Source: Ahniella sp. (GTDB lineage: Bacteria > Pseudomonadota > Gammaproteobacteria > Xanthomonadales > Ahniellaceae). From it: a stretch of 64,000 nt of DNA. Below are positions 36,426 through 48,783 of the stretch, in pieces. The translations under genes and the position numbers were made by a program. Under the pieces are notes generated by a model. It did not search any database and was not told where the DNA came from. It worked only from the letters and a program-made list of their open reading frames with translations. Each line of letters begins with the position of its first letter. Within the stretch, counting starts at the first letter, position 1. The stretch is taken from assembly GCA_016712105.1 (NCBI GenBank), contig JADJRU010000013.1:57069-121068 (forward strand), given 5' to 3'.

Positions 36426-38810
36426 TCATTGAACCGTGACCTGAATCTGGCCGTACCGTCCCTGGTCATCCAGCGCGGTGATGACTTTTTTGCCGGACTG
36501 GTCGAACAGCAATTCCAGGCCACCTTCGGCTGCGGCACGTCCGACGAGTTTGCCGTTCAGCAGCCACGCGACGGTGCCGGTGCCGCCTATGACCCTCAGT
36601 CTGGCCCGGATCGGCTCATCCGTGCCGGGTGCCGCGCGCAATATGGATGCATCAACGAGTCCTTCGATCCGAAGGTCGGCACTCGGAGTGGGTTGATCCG
36701 GGGCGCAGTGCGGTGCCCAGTCCGGCAATCGGTTGTAGCGTCGTTCGACCGCGCCGATCCAAGGTTCAGCCAGCACCGGCCATCGGACTCGGACTTCTTC
36801 CGATACTGACCCCTGCGCACAATGGGGCGCGACCCGCAGGCCCGTTTTCGAATCCAGTTGCAGACGCACCTGCAAACTGTCGGATGCCTTGCTGGCCCGA
36901 TCCAGCGCCGTCGGAGGCGCCACCCCATCAAGCAACATTGCCTCGCGCTTCTTTCGGCAATTGGCGGGAAGCTCATCTGTTTCCCGCCCACCCGATGGCC
37001 AGCAGATTTTTTCGAGCGTGACGGACTCGGGCTTCGGATCAGTGAACCGGCTGGCGCCCGGCAGGCGCTCGCTGACATCGATCAACAGGGGCAGGGCGGT
37101 GGCGGCACCATACTGGTCGGGCACCGGTGTGCCGTCGGGTCGGCCAATCCAGACGCCGACGACGTGGTCCGGTGTCACACCAATCGCCCAGGCATCACGG
37201 AAGCCGTAACTGGTGCCGGTTTTCCAGGCGATCTGTTTGCGCCGACTGGTGTCGATGAGTCCGCCGGGATCACCGGGGCGGCCATGTTCGACGAGCATCT
37301 GGCGCACGATGTAGGCCGCTCCGGCGCTCAACAACCGGCGATCCGTTGCCGCCTGACCTGGACGAAGGCGAGGAAGACCTGCGAGGCCGCCGCGCGCCAG
37401 CGCGGCATAGGCCCCAACCAGCTGTTCCAATTCGGTCGCGGTGCCGCCCAGGATGATCGACAGATTCGGCTGTGCCGCAACCGGCAGATTGAGATCAAGT
37501 CCGGCGTGGGCGAGGCGAGCAGTAAAACGTTCCGGGCCGATCCGGTCCATCAGATCAACCGCCGGTACGTTCAAGGACAGGCGCAAAGCTTCGGCAGCCG
37601 ACACCGGACCATTGAAGTCATCGCCGAAATTGCCTGGACGGTAGCCGTCGAAATCCTGCGGGACGTCCAGCAGCAGACTCTCGGAATGGATCAGTCCGTG
37701 ATCGAGCGCCAGGCCGTAGAGGAAGGGCTTGAGGGTGGAACCCGGCGAGCGCCGCGCTTGCACCATGTCGACATGTCCCAGGCGATCGGGATCGCCGTAT
37801 CGTGCGGAGCCGACATAGACCAGCGTGTCGAGGTCACTATGACGCACCACCATCACCGCGGCTGACGTTTTTTCAGGCAGTCGTCGCATGTACTGCTCGA
37901 CCTGGGTTTCAATCGCGCGCTGCAAGGTCGCATCGATCGTCGAATCGAGTCGGCGGTCGTTCGGATCCTCTCGACGCAGGCGCTCGGCAAGCAGGGCCGC
38001 CTGCATCGGCGGCCGCAGACTTCGCGCCACAACGGGTTCGTCGCGCGCTTCGGTGATCACGCCCGGGGGCCAATCGCCAAATTCGGCGAGTCGGTTGAGC
38101 ACCTTGTCGCGTGCGCCCCGGGCCCGATCGGGATGACGATCGGGGCGGTTGCGACTGGGCGACTGCGGCAACACGGCCAGCAACGCAGCTTCGGCGTGGG
38201 ACAACTGCGCCGACGGCTTGCCGAGGTAGGCATAACTGGCTGCCTGCACGCCCTCGATGCCACCACCGAAGGGCGCCAGGTTCACGTACAGCTCCAGAAT
38301 CTCGGCTTTGCTCAGCCGCATTTCCAGTTGCAGCGCTCGCACGATCTGCCAGAACTTGCCCGGCAATGAATGCGGAATCGGTTCGATCAGGCGGGCGACC
38401 TGCATGGTCAAGGTTGATCCGCCGGACACGATCCTTCCGTGAACGGCCGCTTGACCGGCTGCGCGTGCGAAAGCGATCGGATTGATCCCCGGGTGCCAGT
38501 CAAACCAGCGGTCTTCGTACCCCTTCAGCGCCTCCAGGTAACGTGGCGACACTTCATCAAGGCCAATGCGGTACCGCCACACGCCCTCAGCGTTCGCGAA
38601 CGCCCGCAGTGGGGTGCCATCGCGGGCCACCACAACGGTCGCAGCGTCGTCATCAAGATCCGGGATCGGCGGCGGAAACAGACGATCGAGCAAAAACACC
38701 GCCACCAGCAGCGCAATCAGGATGCTCCAGCGCGGATGGCGCCGGCGCCAGGCAAACACGCGCTGGACCGGGCTTGCGGACAGCGAGCCGGTGTCGGGTT
38801 TCGAATCCAT
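36426..38810 (-). CDS. pbpC: Penicillin-binding protein 1C
   Basis: 794 residues. A short cytoplasmic part and one membrane anchor (WSILIALLVAVFLLDRLF) are followed by a GT51 transglycosylase domain (KGYEDRWFDWHPGI, GGSTLTMQVAR) and a transpeptidase domain with SPGSTLKPF (Ser-x-x-Lys), SLN and KTGTS. The C-terminal BiPBP-type beta domain fits PBP1C. It polymerises and possibly cross-links peptidoglycan. ATG 38810 gives the conserved short N-terminus. The gene directly follows the alpha-2-macroglobulin gene, and these proteins are known to pair in proteobacteria. Confidence 0.94.
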   Translation of the reverse strand: MDSKPDTGSLSASPVQRVFAWRRRHPRWSILIALLVAVFLLDRLFPPPIPDLDDDAATVVVARDGTPLRAFANAEGVWRYRIGLDEVSPRYLEALKGYEDRWFDWHPGINPIAFARAAGQAAVHGRIVSGGSTLTMQVARLIEPIPHSLPGKFWQIVRALQLEMRLSKAEILELYVNLAPFGGGIEGVQAASYAYLGKPSAQLSHAEAALLAVLPQSPSRNRPDRHPDRARGARDKVLNRLAEFGDWPPGVITEARDEPVVARSLRPPMQAALLAERLRREDPNDRRLDSTIDATLQRAIETQVEQYMRRLPEKTSAAVMVVRHSDLDTLVYVGSARYGDPDRLGHVDMVQARRSPGSTLKPFLYGLALDHGLIHSESLLLDVPQDFDGYRPGNFGDDFNGPVSAAEALRLSLNVPAVDLMDRIGPERFTARLAHAGLDLNLPVAAQPNLSIILGGTATELEQLVGAYAALARGGLAGLPRLRPGQAATDRRLLSAGAAYIVRQMLVEHGRPGDPGGLIDTSRRKQIAWKTGTSYGFRDAWAIGVTPDHVVGVWIGRPDGTPVPDQYGAATALPLLIDVSERLPGASRFTDPKPESVTLEKICWPSGGRETDELPANCRKKREAMLLDGVAPPTALDRASKASDSLQVRLQLDSKTGLRVAPHCAQGSVSEEVRVRWPVLAEPWIGAVERRYNRLPDWAPHCAPDQPTPSADLRIEGLVDASILRAAPGTDEPIRARLRVIGGTGTVAWLLNGKLVGRAAAEGGLELLFDQSGKKVITALDDQGRYGQIQVTVQ

Positions 38811-38862
38811 CGTGGAGAGCCTGTGCGGCGCCGCGGGTTGGTTCGCGGCGCCGCACTGGGGA

Positions 38863-41800
38863 TCAGGGTTCTCGGACCGTGATCTTGGCCGGCAGGGCTG
38901 CGCCGACGCCACGAAGCTTGGGTCGGTACATGTCCTCGATCAGGGGTGCCGGTACCTTGTATTCGCCCGGTGCCACCGCACGCACGATGTAGAACAGCTT
39001 GGATTCCTGGCCGTTGTACAACTGCACGGCCGCGACATAACGATCGTCGCGGAATTCCTGGTACTTGAACTCGGCGCTGCTGCTCGCGTACGTCATGTCC
39101 TGGTCGTAGATGGTCACGCCTTCGAACACGCTGCTGTCGACCAGATTGATGTTTTCAATCTCCAGTCCACCCGGGAGCAGGTCGACGATCAGGGCGTCAC
39201 GCATGTCGGCGTCGGCCTGGACTCGCAGAGCAGCCACGAGCACATCGCCACTGGTCAGCGGTTCACCGTCGTACTTGCGACCGTCCGTGTAGAAGTATTC
39301 GCGGTAGATCGACACCCCCTCGAACTTCTGCGCCGGCGCGCTGGCCGGATAACCAACGACGTCTTCGTTCAGATAGAGCTTGCCATCACTTTGCGGGCTG
39401 ATGCGGACACCGGCTGCGAGGTCGGGTGCCGTAAACGTTCGCGAAACCTGGCGAGTTGCCGCAAAGGGCTCCGCGTTGGCGCCGATGTCGACATCACCGG
39501 AAACCGTGGCACCGTTGCCCATACGCAGCGCGCGGCCAAGGCGGAACAGCGCGATCTGTTCCTGCGTACTCAGGTACGACCAATACGCGGAACGACCACC
39601 CGAATACTCTGCCGCCAGTTCATACAAACGGGCTTCGTATTCCGGCTTTCCGACTTTCTGTTCCAGCGTCATCGCGATCATCAGAGACAGGTCACGCAGA
39701 TCCGTGCCGTAGTCGCCGACGTAGTCCGGACGCTCGAACTTCCTGGTGAATGCTTCGTCGATCGCCTTGTCGTCGCGTTCGTCGTCGCCCATCAACTTGA
39801 GTGCGATGCCGAGGTGGACCAGTGGCAGAGGCGCCACGAGTTTGCCGCGCTCGTTGTCGTAGAGCACACGCAGCGTGCCCAGCGGCGCACGTTTCAGACG
39901 GGCCAGCACATAACCGGCATACGCCATTTCACCGACTCGCAGATGTTCGGAGAAGGTGTACTCGTAATGTGAGTTGCCGCCCGAGAGGAGATCGTCGTTC
40001 AATCGCTTCAGAGCACGTTCGATCAGCAGTTCCGGCGGTTCGAAACCGTTCTCGCGCGCGGTCACGAGCATGTCGGCGACATAAGGCGTGAGGTAGGTCG
40101 CCTGATAACCGTCGCCCGGCCACATCGAGAAATGTCCGTTCTCGTTCTGCATCGACAGCAGGCGCGAGAACGCGACGTTCATCATCTCGGTGCGTTGGGC
40201 CGGGTCCAGCGGCTCGAGGGCAAACAGGTCACGGGTGTCGTCGTCCATGAGCGCAATCGGGAACGCCTTGCTCGTGGTCTGTTCGACACAGCCATAGGGG
40301 TAGTTGACGAGGTCCCGGGCGGCGGCGGCAAACGGCAGTGGCGGCAGTGTGCCAAGTGTGATCCGCGACACCACGGAATCCGACACCAGGCCTTCTCGCA
40401 GCGCCGGAGCGGGGGTGACGGTGTCGTTGCCGGTCAGTACCAACGCACGGTTGCGACGGTCGACCGGATACGCCGGACGCACCGCAAACTCCAGTTCACG
40501 CTGGAACTTGCCGCCGGAGTGTTCGACCGTCACCTGGATCTTCGCGACACCAAATCGTTCGCGCGCGACGATCGGGAACTTGAGTGTCTGTCGAGCCTTG
40601 TCGGCCAGCTTGATGGCGCGGGAAGCATCGCCGACCGCCACCATGTCACCACCGTCGAGCAGGATCTTGAGGCTGCTTTCGGCGCCACTGAGATTTTCCA
40701 CGTCGACGGCCACTTCGGCCTTGTCGCCGGAAGCCATGGCGCGCGGGGCGGCCAGTTCAACCACCAAGGGTGCCTGCACGATCAGTTCGCGCGAAGCACT
40801 GCCAAAGCGATCGGCATCGTACGCCACGGCGGCCAGTCGGAGTGTGCCGTTGAAGTCGGGCAAGGTCAGCTCGATCTTGGCTTCACCTTTGGCATCGAAC
40901 GCCACCGGAGCCTGGTACAGGTCGATGGTCTGCACCTTGACGTTCGGTCGGCGGCCAGCTGGCAGGGCCAGCATCGCGGCGTCGCCGCCGTAGCGCAGAC
41001 GCGCACGGTTGCCGTCGACCGCTTCGATGATGCGATGGAAGACGTCCCACGATTCAGTTGCAAAACGGCGCGGTGCGAAGAAGAACGACGTCGGATTCGG
41101 CAGCGCGAACTGCGTGATGTTGAGGATGCCCAGGTCCACCGCAGTGAGCGCAACCTGCGCTTCCTTGCCAGCCAATGCGGGCGCCAGCACACGTACCGTA
41201 GCGGTTTGTTCCGGGCGGGCCTTGTCCGGGGCCTCAATGGTCAGTTCGAGCTTGCGGTCGATTCGCGCGAGCGGCAAATGGGTGACCCCAGCGCGCGGTT
41301 CGGCGTGATTTTTTCGGCCGATGAACCAGGGCGGAACACCAGGGCCGTCGCGTAGACGTCGTGGCGTTCCCAGCTGGCGTCGAACGGAATCTCGACGGTG
41401 GTTTCGGTGCTCACGTGCAGGCGCTTCTGCCACAGCAAGCGGTCACTCTCGACCATGATCAATGCTTCACCCGGATGCGGCGGCTTGATCGTCAGCTTGA
41501 CAGTATCGCCGGGTTTGTAGCCTGGCTTGTCGAGCGCGAGTTTCACCTTGTCCGGGCGCGAACCCTTGCTCTGCGGATCGGCGTACCAGTTCCAGCCCGC
41601 CTGGAAGGGCAGGCGCATGGTCAGCGCGGTGTCCGGATCGGTGATCTCCAGACGGTAGCCACCCCATTCAACCGGGACGCCCAGTTTGCCGCGTTGACCG
41701 GCAGTCAACGTGAGGGTCTGCTCACTGATCGTGCTCCAGGTCGACGTGAAGTCGGACGTCCAGCCGCCGCCGTCGATCCAGCGCCAGTTGTAGTGGCGCT

Positions 41801-43730
41801 CTTCGCGCAACACCTTGACCTTCAGCGCGCTGGAGGCCAAAGCCTCACCGGCGCTGTCGGCGCGAATGATCTCGAATTCGGCGTTGTTTTCGGGGCTGGC
41901 ACCCTCGTTCAGGTCGAACAGCGGGCGAGCGCCCACCAGAGCCGGCGCGGGCCAGATGGTGCGCTTCAGCGCACGGGTGACCGCACGTCCGCCGGACTCG
42001 TACACCGAACCGGCGACGATCACTTGCACCGGGCCGCTGGGTGCCTTGGCTTCCTCGATTTCGAGTTCGGCACTGAGCTTGCCTTCGGCGTCGAGTTCAC
42101 CGTCTTCGATCACGTCACGCGGCGCACTCGGGAGCTCCATCAGCGCATCACTGAAGTAGAAATCCTTCAGCGACGCCACCGGATGTTGGTCGATCTGCAC
42201 ACTCAGGCGTGCGGTGAAACGATTGCCGGCAGCAGGTGAGCCATACAGCCATGCCCCCTCGACCGACAGTGGCAGCACGTCGCCCGGTGCCAGCGTTTCC
42301 GGTGCATCCAGGTTGAGCTTCAGCCGTTCGGGAATAAACTCCTCGACACGCACCGGATACCGGGTGGGTTTGGCCATGTTCGGATCGGTCGACAGTTCCA
42401 CGCTCCATCGGCCAGTGGGCGCGTCGGGCGGAATCACCGATTCGTATCGCAGATAATTCAGTGCCGTGGGTTTCACTTCGCGGCGCGACAATTCGCGGCC
42501 GTCCGGTTGTTTGAGCGAGACAAATACCGACTGCGCCGGCACCGACTTGCCATCGTCATCACGCAACAGCGCCGACACACCCAGCAGTTCGCCCGGACGG
42601 TAGAGGTCGCGGCCGGACCAGGCAAACACTTCGCGCTCGCGGTAGGGCTCGCCGGCCAATGCGAATTCGGACAGGTCCAGCGCCGGCTGGTTGAATGCCA
42701 GCAGCGTCAGGTCGTTGCCCCAGCGTGCGACCAGAACCTGATCGGATGCCGTGGCGTGGTCGATCAGCGCGAGGCCGTCATGGTCGGTTTCGGCCGAGGC
42801 GATTACGCCGCTGACCGATTTGCGGAACTCCAGTTTGACCGAGGGTTTTGCGGCGCCGGTTTCGAGTGAGGTCGTGACGATCAGAGTACGGTCGGCGTAA
42901 CGGCGAACATGGACACCGATATCGCTGACGAAGAACATCGCGCTGTCGAATTCATAGTCGAATGCACCGGCGCGTTTCATGACCGCGAAATAGACGCCGG
43001 TGTCATTCAGTTCGTCGATGTCGCGCACGGCGATGTGGCTGGTCACGCGTTCCGAACCTTTGGCTTCCAGCGCAAAGCGGTTTGCGTAGACCGAGTCGGC
43101 GTACTTCACGATGTTCTGCAGCGTCCAGTAGCTCTTGCGTCCATTCCGTTCGAAGGCTTCGAGGAAACGGTTCAGTTCGCGCTCGCGCACCTTGAAGAAC
43201 TCAAGGTCGATCTCCTTCAGGTTGACCGACACCACAGGCAGGCCGCGTGTGTCGTGCTGCGGCAGGATCATGCCTTGACTGGCGAAGCCCACCAGCGGTG
43301 CCTGCGCACCGGAATCAATCTGTACCGTGACCGCTTTGCCAAGCGCCGGGCCACGAACCGAGGCCAATTCGGCCTTGACCGTCACATCGTATTTGGTGTC
43401 GGCCTCGAGCCACGGGAATCGCAGGTATTCGTTTGATTCCAGCATCCATGAGCCGGACGGTACGGCGCCTCCACTGGCGGTGATCGTCAGCAGGCTGTCA
43501 AACGCTTGCGAACCGACCACCGGTTCACTGAACTTGAGCACGACGGATGGTCGGCCTTCGTAGAGTTCGCCATATTGTTCGGTGACCGCGAACGCGGTGG
43601 GTGCGGCACTTTCGGTTGACTTCACCGCGGCCTGCTGGATTTGAGGCGGGGTGCCTTCCTGTTTGCCTTCGCAGGCCAGCAGGGACAGCACCAACAGGGC
43701 AAGCAAGGCACTTCTCAGGGCATGACGCAT
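38863..43730 (-). CDS. Bacterial alpha-2-macroglobulin lipoprotein with thioester, one frameshift
   Basis: About 1622 residues once one G is restored in the G run at 41286-41289. Lipoprotein signal LLVLSLLACEG. It has the multi-domain MG fold, and the second part holds the thioester motif PYGCVEQTTSKAF, with Cys and Gln both present. It therefore belongs to the YfhM-type (ECAM) class that can trap proteases covalently. It is encoded directly upstream of pbpC, in line with the model that the two repair the wall and protect the periplasm after a breach. The macroglobulin half that follows the break is complete. Confidence 0.9.
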
Positions 43731-43939
43731 GACGACTCGCGATCGGTGGACTATGGGTGTCGCAAGTGTGCCTCAGGAAAGGGCGGTTCGGCGCACGAAT
43801 ACGGCGCGAATGAAGATGAAGGCTGCTTTTTTGCGGGCAGCTGTCCGACCGTGGTGTGCACCCTGTGCCTTACGAAACGCCCGTGAAGTGTGCTTGAATC
43901 CGACCTGCCGCACTTGGGCGGTTTGGACTGGAGATCGAC

Positions 43940-44038
43940 ATGGCGAAGGGCATGGACAAGGGCAAGAAAGAAACGAAGAAGGCGCCGCAGAAGACGCTGA
44001 AGGAAAAGCGCTCGGAAAAGGCTGCCAAGAAGAAGTAA
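43940..44038 (+). CDS. Tiny Lys-rich protein, 32 residues
   Basis: MAKGMDKGKKETKKAPQKTL and on to a Lys-rich end. GGAG lies six bases before the ATG, and the frame is short but bounded. More than a third of the residues are Lys, so it could bind RNA, ribosomes or nucleic acid. Similar small basic proteins are annotated as hypothetical in xanthomonads, as far as I recall. No clear terminator follows. Confidence 0.6.
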   Translation: MAKGMDKGKKETKKAPQKTLKEKRSEKAAKKK

Positions 44039-44092
44039 GGTCTTTCTGGATTCGCGGCGGGCCAGTGCACTGCGCTGGCCTGACCGGTTGGA

Positions 44093-45013
44093 TCAGAGAT
44101 CTTGTTTGTAGATGACGTAAGGCGTACGCGCGGTGGCTTCGTCGACCACACGGCCTGCATCACCGCGTTCGTCGCGTTTCAACACCAGATTGTCGGCACC
44201 CACGGTCAGTTCGCCCGCCCAGGGTGTGCGCCATGACACACCGATGTCGAGGCCGCCGAAGCTCGTGGTATCAGAGCGCAGTGGATCCTGGATCCGGCCA
44301 ACCCGACCGCGCACGTTGCCGCCAAACGGCCCGTATCGCATGCCCATGCCAAGCGCCGCCTGATCAACATCCCAGACTGGCCGGGCACTGCCGCTCCAAA
44401 GCTTGAGTTGTGTGAGTGCCGCATTCAGTTGCACGGCACTGCGCGATGTCAGGCGCCACTGGGCCTGGGCCCCGAGCGTGCGGGAATCGACATTGCTGGC
44501 CAGTGCCGGGAGGCTCGGCTGCAATTCTGTCCGCAGGGGCGCCATGACCGGAGCCACGGTGTCGTTGGGACTGACCTGCCAAGACCAGCCATAGTTCAGA
44601 CCGAAATCGAGGCGATCACCCTGCCAGGGCCAGGCCGGTTTGCAGGGAATTGACCTGCCCGGGCAATTCAAGCTCCAGACGGCCACTCATCAGGCAGTCG
44701 AACCCAGTCGACCAATCCGCAACAGGCCCGACGACTCGGCGCACCAAGGCAGCGTGGGGTTGCCGGAGTCGGCATTCAGGCCGATGACCAGATTGGCGCC
44801 CTTCAAGCCGTTGACCGGCAAGGTGGCCAACTGGCCGCGATCTTCGGACAGGCCAAACAAGGACGCCAGCGGACTGCGGTCCGGGACGGTTGCCGTATCC
44901 GGGGGCAACAGGGCATAACTGGCTGCCGGGTCCTGCGCTGCGCCCACGGCAGAGACGCAGGCGAGCAGGCAGCCCGCACTCAGTCGTCCGATCGTGGTGA
45001 AGCGTTTTGACAT
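44093..45013 (-). CDS. Putative outer-membrane beta-barrel protein, two frameshifts
   Basis: About 306 residues after repair. Signal peptide LSAGCLLACVSAVGA. Alternating polar/apolar strands with many Gly and aromatic residues (LDFGLNYGWSWQVS, LGMGMRYGPFGG, GGLDIGVSWRTPW) suggest a beta-barrel. Frame breaks are at the CCC run 44703-44705 (one base missing) and the GGG run 44627-44629 (one base extra); between them the reading frame differs from both flanks. The N-terminal part has a Cys pair (PWCAES, FDCLMSG). Specific function unknown. Confidence 0.6.
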
Positions 45014-45339
45014 GTTGCTCTCTGGTAATCGGGGTGTGCGACCGCGGAAACAGGGTATTGGTTCCCTGAACCTTCTGTTTGGCTTGATCAAGGCAGGTTT
45101 TTGCCACCTTGTCGGCCAATTATCGTTCGGCGCAACATTTTATTGGCCTTGAGTTTACAAGAAACGGCTAAGTACCGGAATGTGCTGTAAATCATGGAAC
45201 GGCCAAAATAGTGGCATCTGATGGATCATTTGCAACGCTGCAAGGGCGGATTGCCGCGTTTGCGGATCGACCCGGCCCCGATGCCCGCCCAAACTGTCGT
45301 CACTCCGGAACGTTCCGGTTTTCCGACAAAGGTGTTTCC
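45014..45339. other. Gene-free region between the barrel protein and doxX
   Basis: About 326 bases between two divergent genes. The middle (about 45120-45210) is clearly more AT-rich than its surroundings, which fits a promoter region for one or both. No convincing open frame, hairpin or repeat was found. Confidence 0.5.
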
Positions 45340-45732
45340 ATGATCCCGCATCGCCCTGAATTTGCCGCCACGTTGCTCCGATTGGCGTTGGGTGTCCTGT
45401 TCATCGCCCACGGCCTGCTGAAGGTCCTGGTGTTCACGGTGCCCGGCACGGTTGCGTTCTTCCAGTCCATCGGGCTCCCGGGTGTGTTGGCCTACGTGAT
45501 CATTGCTGCCGAACTGCTGGGCGGTACCGCACTGATCATCGGCTTCCTGACCCGTTGGGCGGCGCTCGGTCTGGCGATCGTGGCGTTCGGCTCCATCATT
45601 CCGCATGCGGCGAACGGCTGGCTGTTCTCCAGCGCCGGCGGCGGTTGGGAGTTTCCGCTGTTCCTGGCCATCACCTGTCTGGTCCAGGCCTTGCTGGGTG
45701 GTGGCAAGTTTGCGGTGGATCGTCGGGCCTGA
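45340..45732 (+). CDS. DoxX family membrane protein
   Basis: 130 residues with four hydrophobic segments. LLRLALGVLFIAHGLLKVLV and the GGTALIIGFLTRWAALGL block fit DoxX/DoxD-like proteins, small quinone-associated membrane proteins with roles in redox stress. AGGTG lies upstream of the ATG. It is convergent with a LysR gene, with a long inverted repeat between them. Confidence 0.85.
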   Translation: MIPHRPEFAATLLRLALGVLFIAHGLLKVLVFTVPGTVAFFQSIGLPGVLAYVIIAAELLGGTALIIGFLTRWAALGLAIVAFGSIIPHAANGWLFSSAGGGWEFPLFLAITCLVQALLGGGKFAVDRRA

Positions 45733-45754
45733 CCAAAGGGTGGCTTGGAAGGGT

Positions 45755-45813
45755 GGCTTGGCTGGGCTGAGCGAAGCTCAGTCCTGCCAACGCTCAGCCC
45801 AGGCTGCCAAGCC
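45755..45813. terminator. Bidirectional inverted repeat between doxX and lysR
   Basis: Left arm 45755-45773 (GGCTTGGCTGGGCTGAGCG) and right arm 45791-45813 pair over about 19 bases with a small bulge. It overlaps the lysR 3' end and sits between convergent genes, so it probably ends both transcripts. There is no long T run. Confidence 0.6.
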
Positions 45814-46681
45814 TCGGGTCGGCGCGGAGCCTGTCGGTCATGAAGTCCATGAAGGCCTTGACGCGACCAACATGACGCAAGTCGGGGTGGGTCAGCAGCC
45901 ACAGCGTCGATTCGAACCGCGGTTCCATCGGAAACAACACCTGCAGGTTCGAGGACGCCTGATCGCTTGGCAGCAGCGCAAGGCCAAGGCCCTGTTCGGC
46001 GAGCGCCACCATGGTGGTCAGGTCCGCGGTACGGACCACAAAAAGCTCATCGGCGTAGTTCCGGTGCAGCCATGCAAATGCCGGTAGCCGCTGGAAACTG
46101 CGTTCCGCGCCGATCAGTGCGTGCTGGTGCAAGTCGGCCATCGAGCCGGGACGGCCATGTCGGGCCAGGTACGCCGGACTGCCAGCGACCATCCAGTTGG
46201 TCGACAGGACCTTGCGCCCGACCAGATCTTCGGGTGGTCGATTCGTGGCCCGGAGCGCCACATCGGCCTCACGCCGCGTGAGGTCGAAATCGTTGTCGGC
46301 GCCCAGGATATCGACGCGGATGCCGGGATACGCGGCCATGAATTCGGGGAGATATTGCGCCAGATAGGCCGTGGCCAGCCCGATGGGTGTGGTCACGCGC
46401 AGGTCTCCGCGAAGCGCGTAATCGTTGCCTGCCACCTTGCGCTCGACCGCATGCACGGCCGCCTCGACCGCTTCGGCTTCGGGCCGGATCGCTTCACCTT
46501 CCGTGGTCAACCGATACCCTTGCGGCTGTCGATCGAACAAGCGCACCTTCAGCGTTTCCTCCAGTGCGTTCAGTCTCCGGAAGACGGTGCTGTGGTTCAG
46601 GCCGGTCTGCCGGGCGGCCGCATTCAGCGAGCCGCCACGTGCAATGGCAAGGAAAACACGCAAGTCATTCCAGTCGAACAT
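45794..46681 (-). CDS. LysR family transcriptional regulator
   Basis: 295 residues. The N-terminal winged helix is LRVFLAIARGGSLNAAARQTG with NHSTVFRRLNALEE; the periplasmic-binding-protein-like sensor domain follows. The form (VFRRLNALE, GRKVLSTNWMVAGSPAYL) belongs to the large CrgA-type group. It begins seven bases after the cystathionine beta-synthase gene on the same strand, which is unusual for LysR genes, which more often diverge from their targets. The target is unknown. Confidence 0.9.
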   Translation of the reverse strand: MFDWNDLRVFLAIARGGSLNAAARQTGLNHSTVFRRLNALEETLKVRLFDRQPQGYRLTTEGEAIRPEAEAVEAAVHAVERKVAGNDYALRGDLRVTTPIGLATAYLAQYLPEFMAAYPGIRVDILGADNDFDLTRREADVALRATNRPPEDLVGRKVLSTNWMVAGSPAYLARHGRPGSMADLHQHALIGAERSFQRLPAFAWLHRNYADELFVVRTADLTTMVALAEQGLGLALLPSDQASSNLQVLFPMEPRFESTLWLLTHPDLRHVGRVKAFMDFMTDRLRADPRLGSLG

Positions 46682-46688
46682 CAGTCGC

Positions 46689-48060
<1,372 letters not shown>

Positions 48061-48156
48061 GGCAGGCTCGCGGCATTGGGAAGCCGGCAGTGTAGTCGCG
48101 GTGTTTTCCGCCCTGCAATGAGCGGGTGAATCCAGATATCGGCGAACTTCGAACAA

Positions 48157-48188
48157 AAAACGGCCGCGGTTGTCTGGCCGCGGCCGTT
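48157..48188 (-). terminator. Intrinsic terminator after the ydcH-like gene
   Basis: Stem arms AACGGCCGCGG and CCGCGGCCGTT, with TTTTTTG on the exit side for minus-strand transcription. Confidence 0.85.
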
Positions 48189-48211
48189 GGTTGACTGGGT
48201 TTGATCAGGGA

Positions 48212-48430
48212 TCAGGAAGGTCGCGTAGTCCACATTTGCGTGAGCTTGTCCTTGGCCCAGAGTTTTTCCTTCTTCATCTTGACGAGGGTGAAATCATCAA
48301 TGGGCAGCACGCCGATTTCGGCGTCGCGTACCTGTTTGTCGAGTTCGCGGTGCTTGAGATAAAGCGCACGGAACTCAGTGCTGGATGCCATCATGGCTTC
48401 TACTTCGCGCTGTTGGTTCTCGAACATCAT
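48212..48430 (-). CDS. YdcH family protein (DUF465)
   Basis: 72 residues, all helical: LYLKHRELDKQVRDAE then a LVKMKKEKLWAKDKL ending, the DUF465 pattern. AGGAGG lies four and seven bases before two adjacent ATG codons (48430 and 48427), so either may be used. The gene stands between two intrinsic terminators and is probably monocistronic. Function unknown. Confidence 0.85.
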   Translation of the reverse strand: MMFENQQREVEAMMASSTEFRALYLKHRELDKQVRDAEIGVLPIDDFTLVKMKKEKLWAKDKLTQMWTTRPS

Positions 48431-48452
48431 TTGACCTCCTCTGGGCGAAAAC

Positions 48453-48483
48453 AAAAAAGCCCACGACTCATGTCGCGGGCTTT
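48453..48483 (-). terminator. Intrinsic terminator upstream of the ydcH-like gene
   Basis: On the minus strand the stem AAGCCCGCGAC / GTCGTGGGCTT with loop ATGA is followed by TTTTTTG. It would end transcription coming from the OmpA-like operon about 300 bases away. Confidence 0.8.
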
Positions 48484-48783
48484 GCAAGTGGATGTTGACC
48501 AGAACCGTGTGCATCCCCATCCAGCTGCGGCGCACCCTGTTGTGGTGCGGCGGCGGACTGCCGATTGCAATGCGCGACACTCATACCCGTATCCTGCTCC
48601 GTATCAGGTTCGAATCCGGTTCCTGTCGCTCCGGCCACGGAGCTGACGAAGCCAACGTACTCCGCTTTCCGGAGCCCTGCAAGCCGGCTTTCGACAGTTT
48701 GCAAATGTGTTGTGCGCGGTGGCTGCCGGGGTCTTTTCGGGGGTTCTGGGAAGTTCTCGTAATCTATTGATGTGAAAGCAGAT
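48484..48783. other. Region between OmpA-like gene and terminator, no supported gene
   Basis: About 300 bases. An open minus-strand frame (48468-48780) ends inside the terminator stem, but it has no plausible start codon near its beginning and no recognisable domain. A TTCGAAT stretch near 48610 looks like a tRNA T loop, but the flanking stems do not pair. Confidence 0.5.

Noticed and set aside
48590..48640. tRNA-like T-loop sequence TTCGAAT
   Set aside because: The flanking five-base arms do not pair on either strand and no cloverleaf can be drawn.
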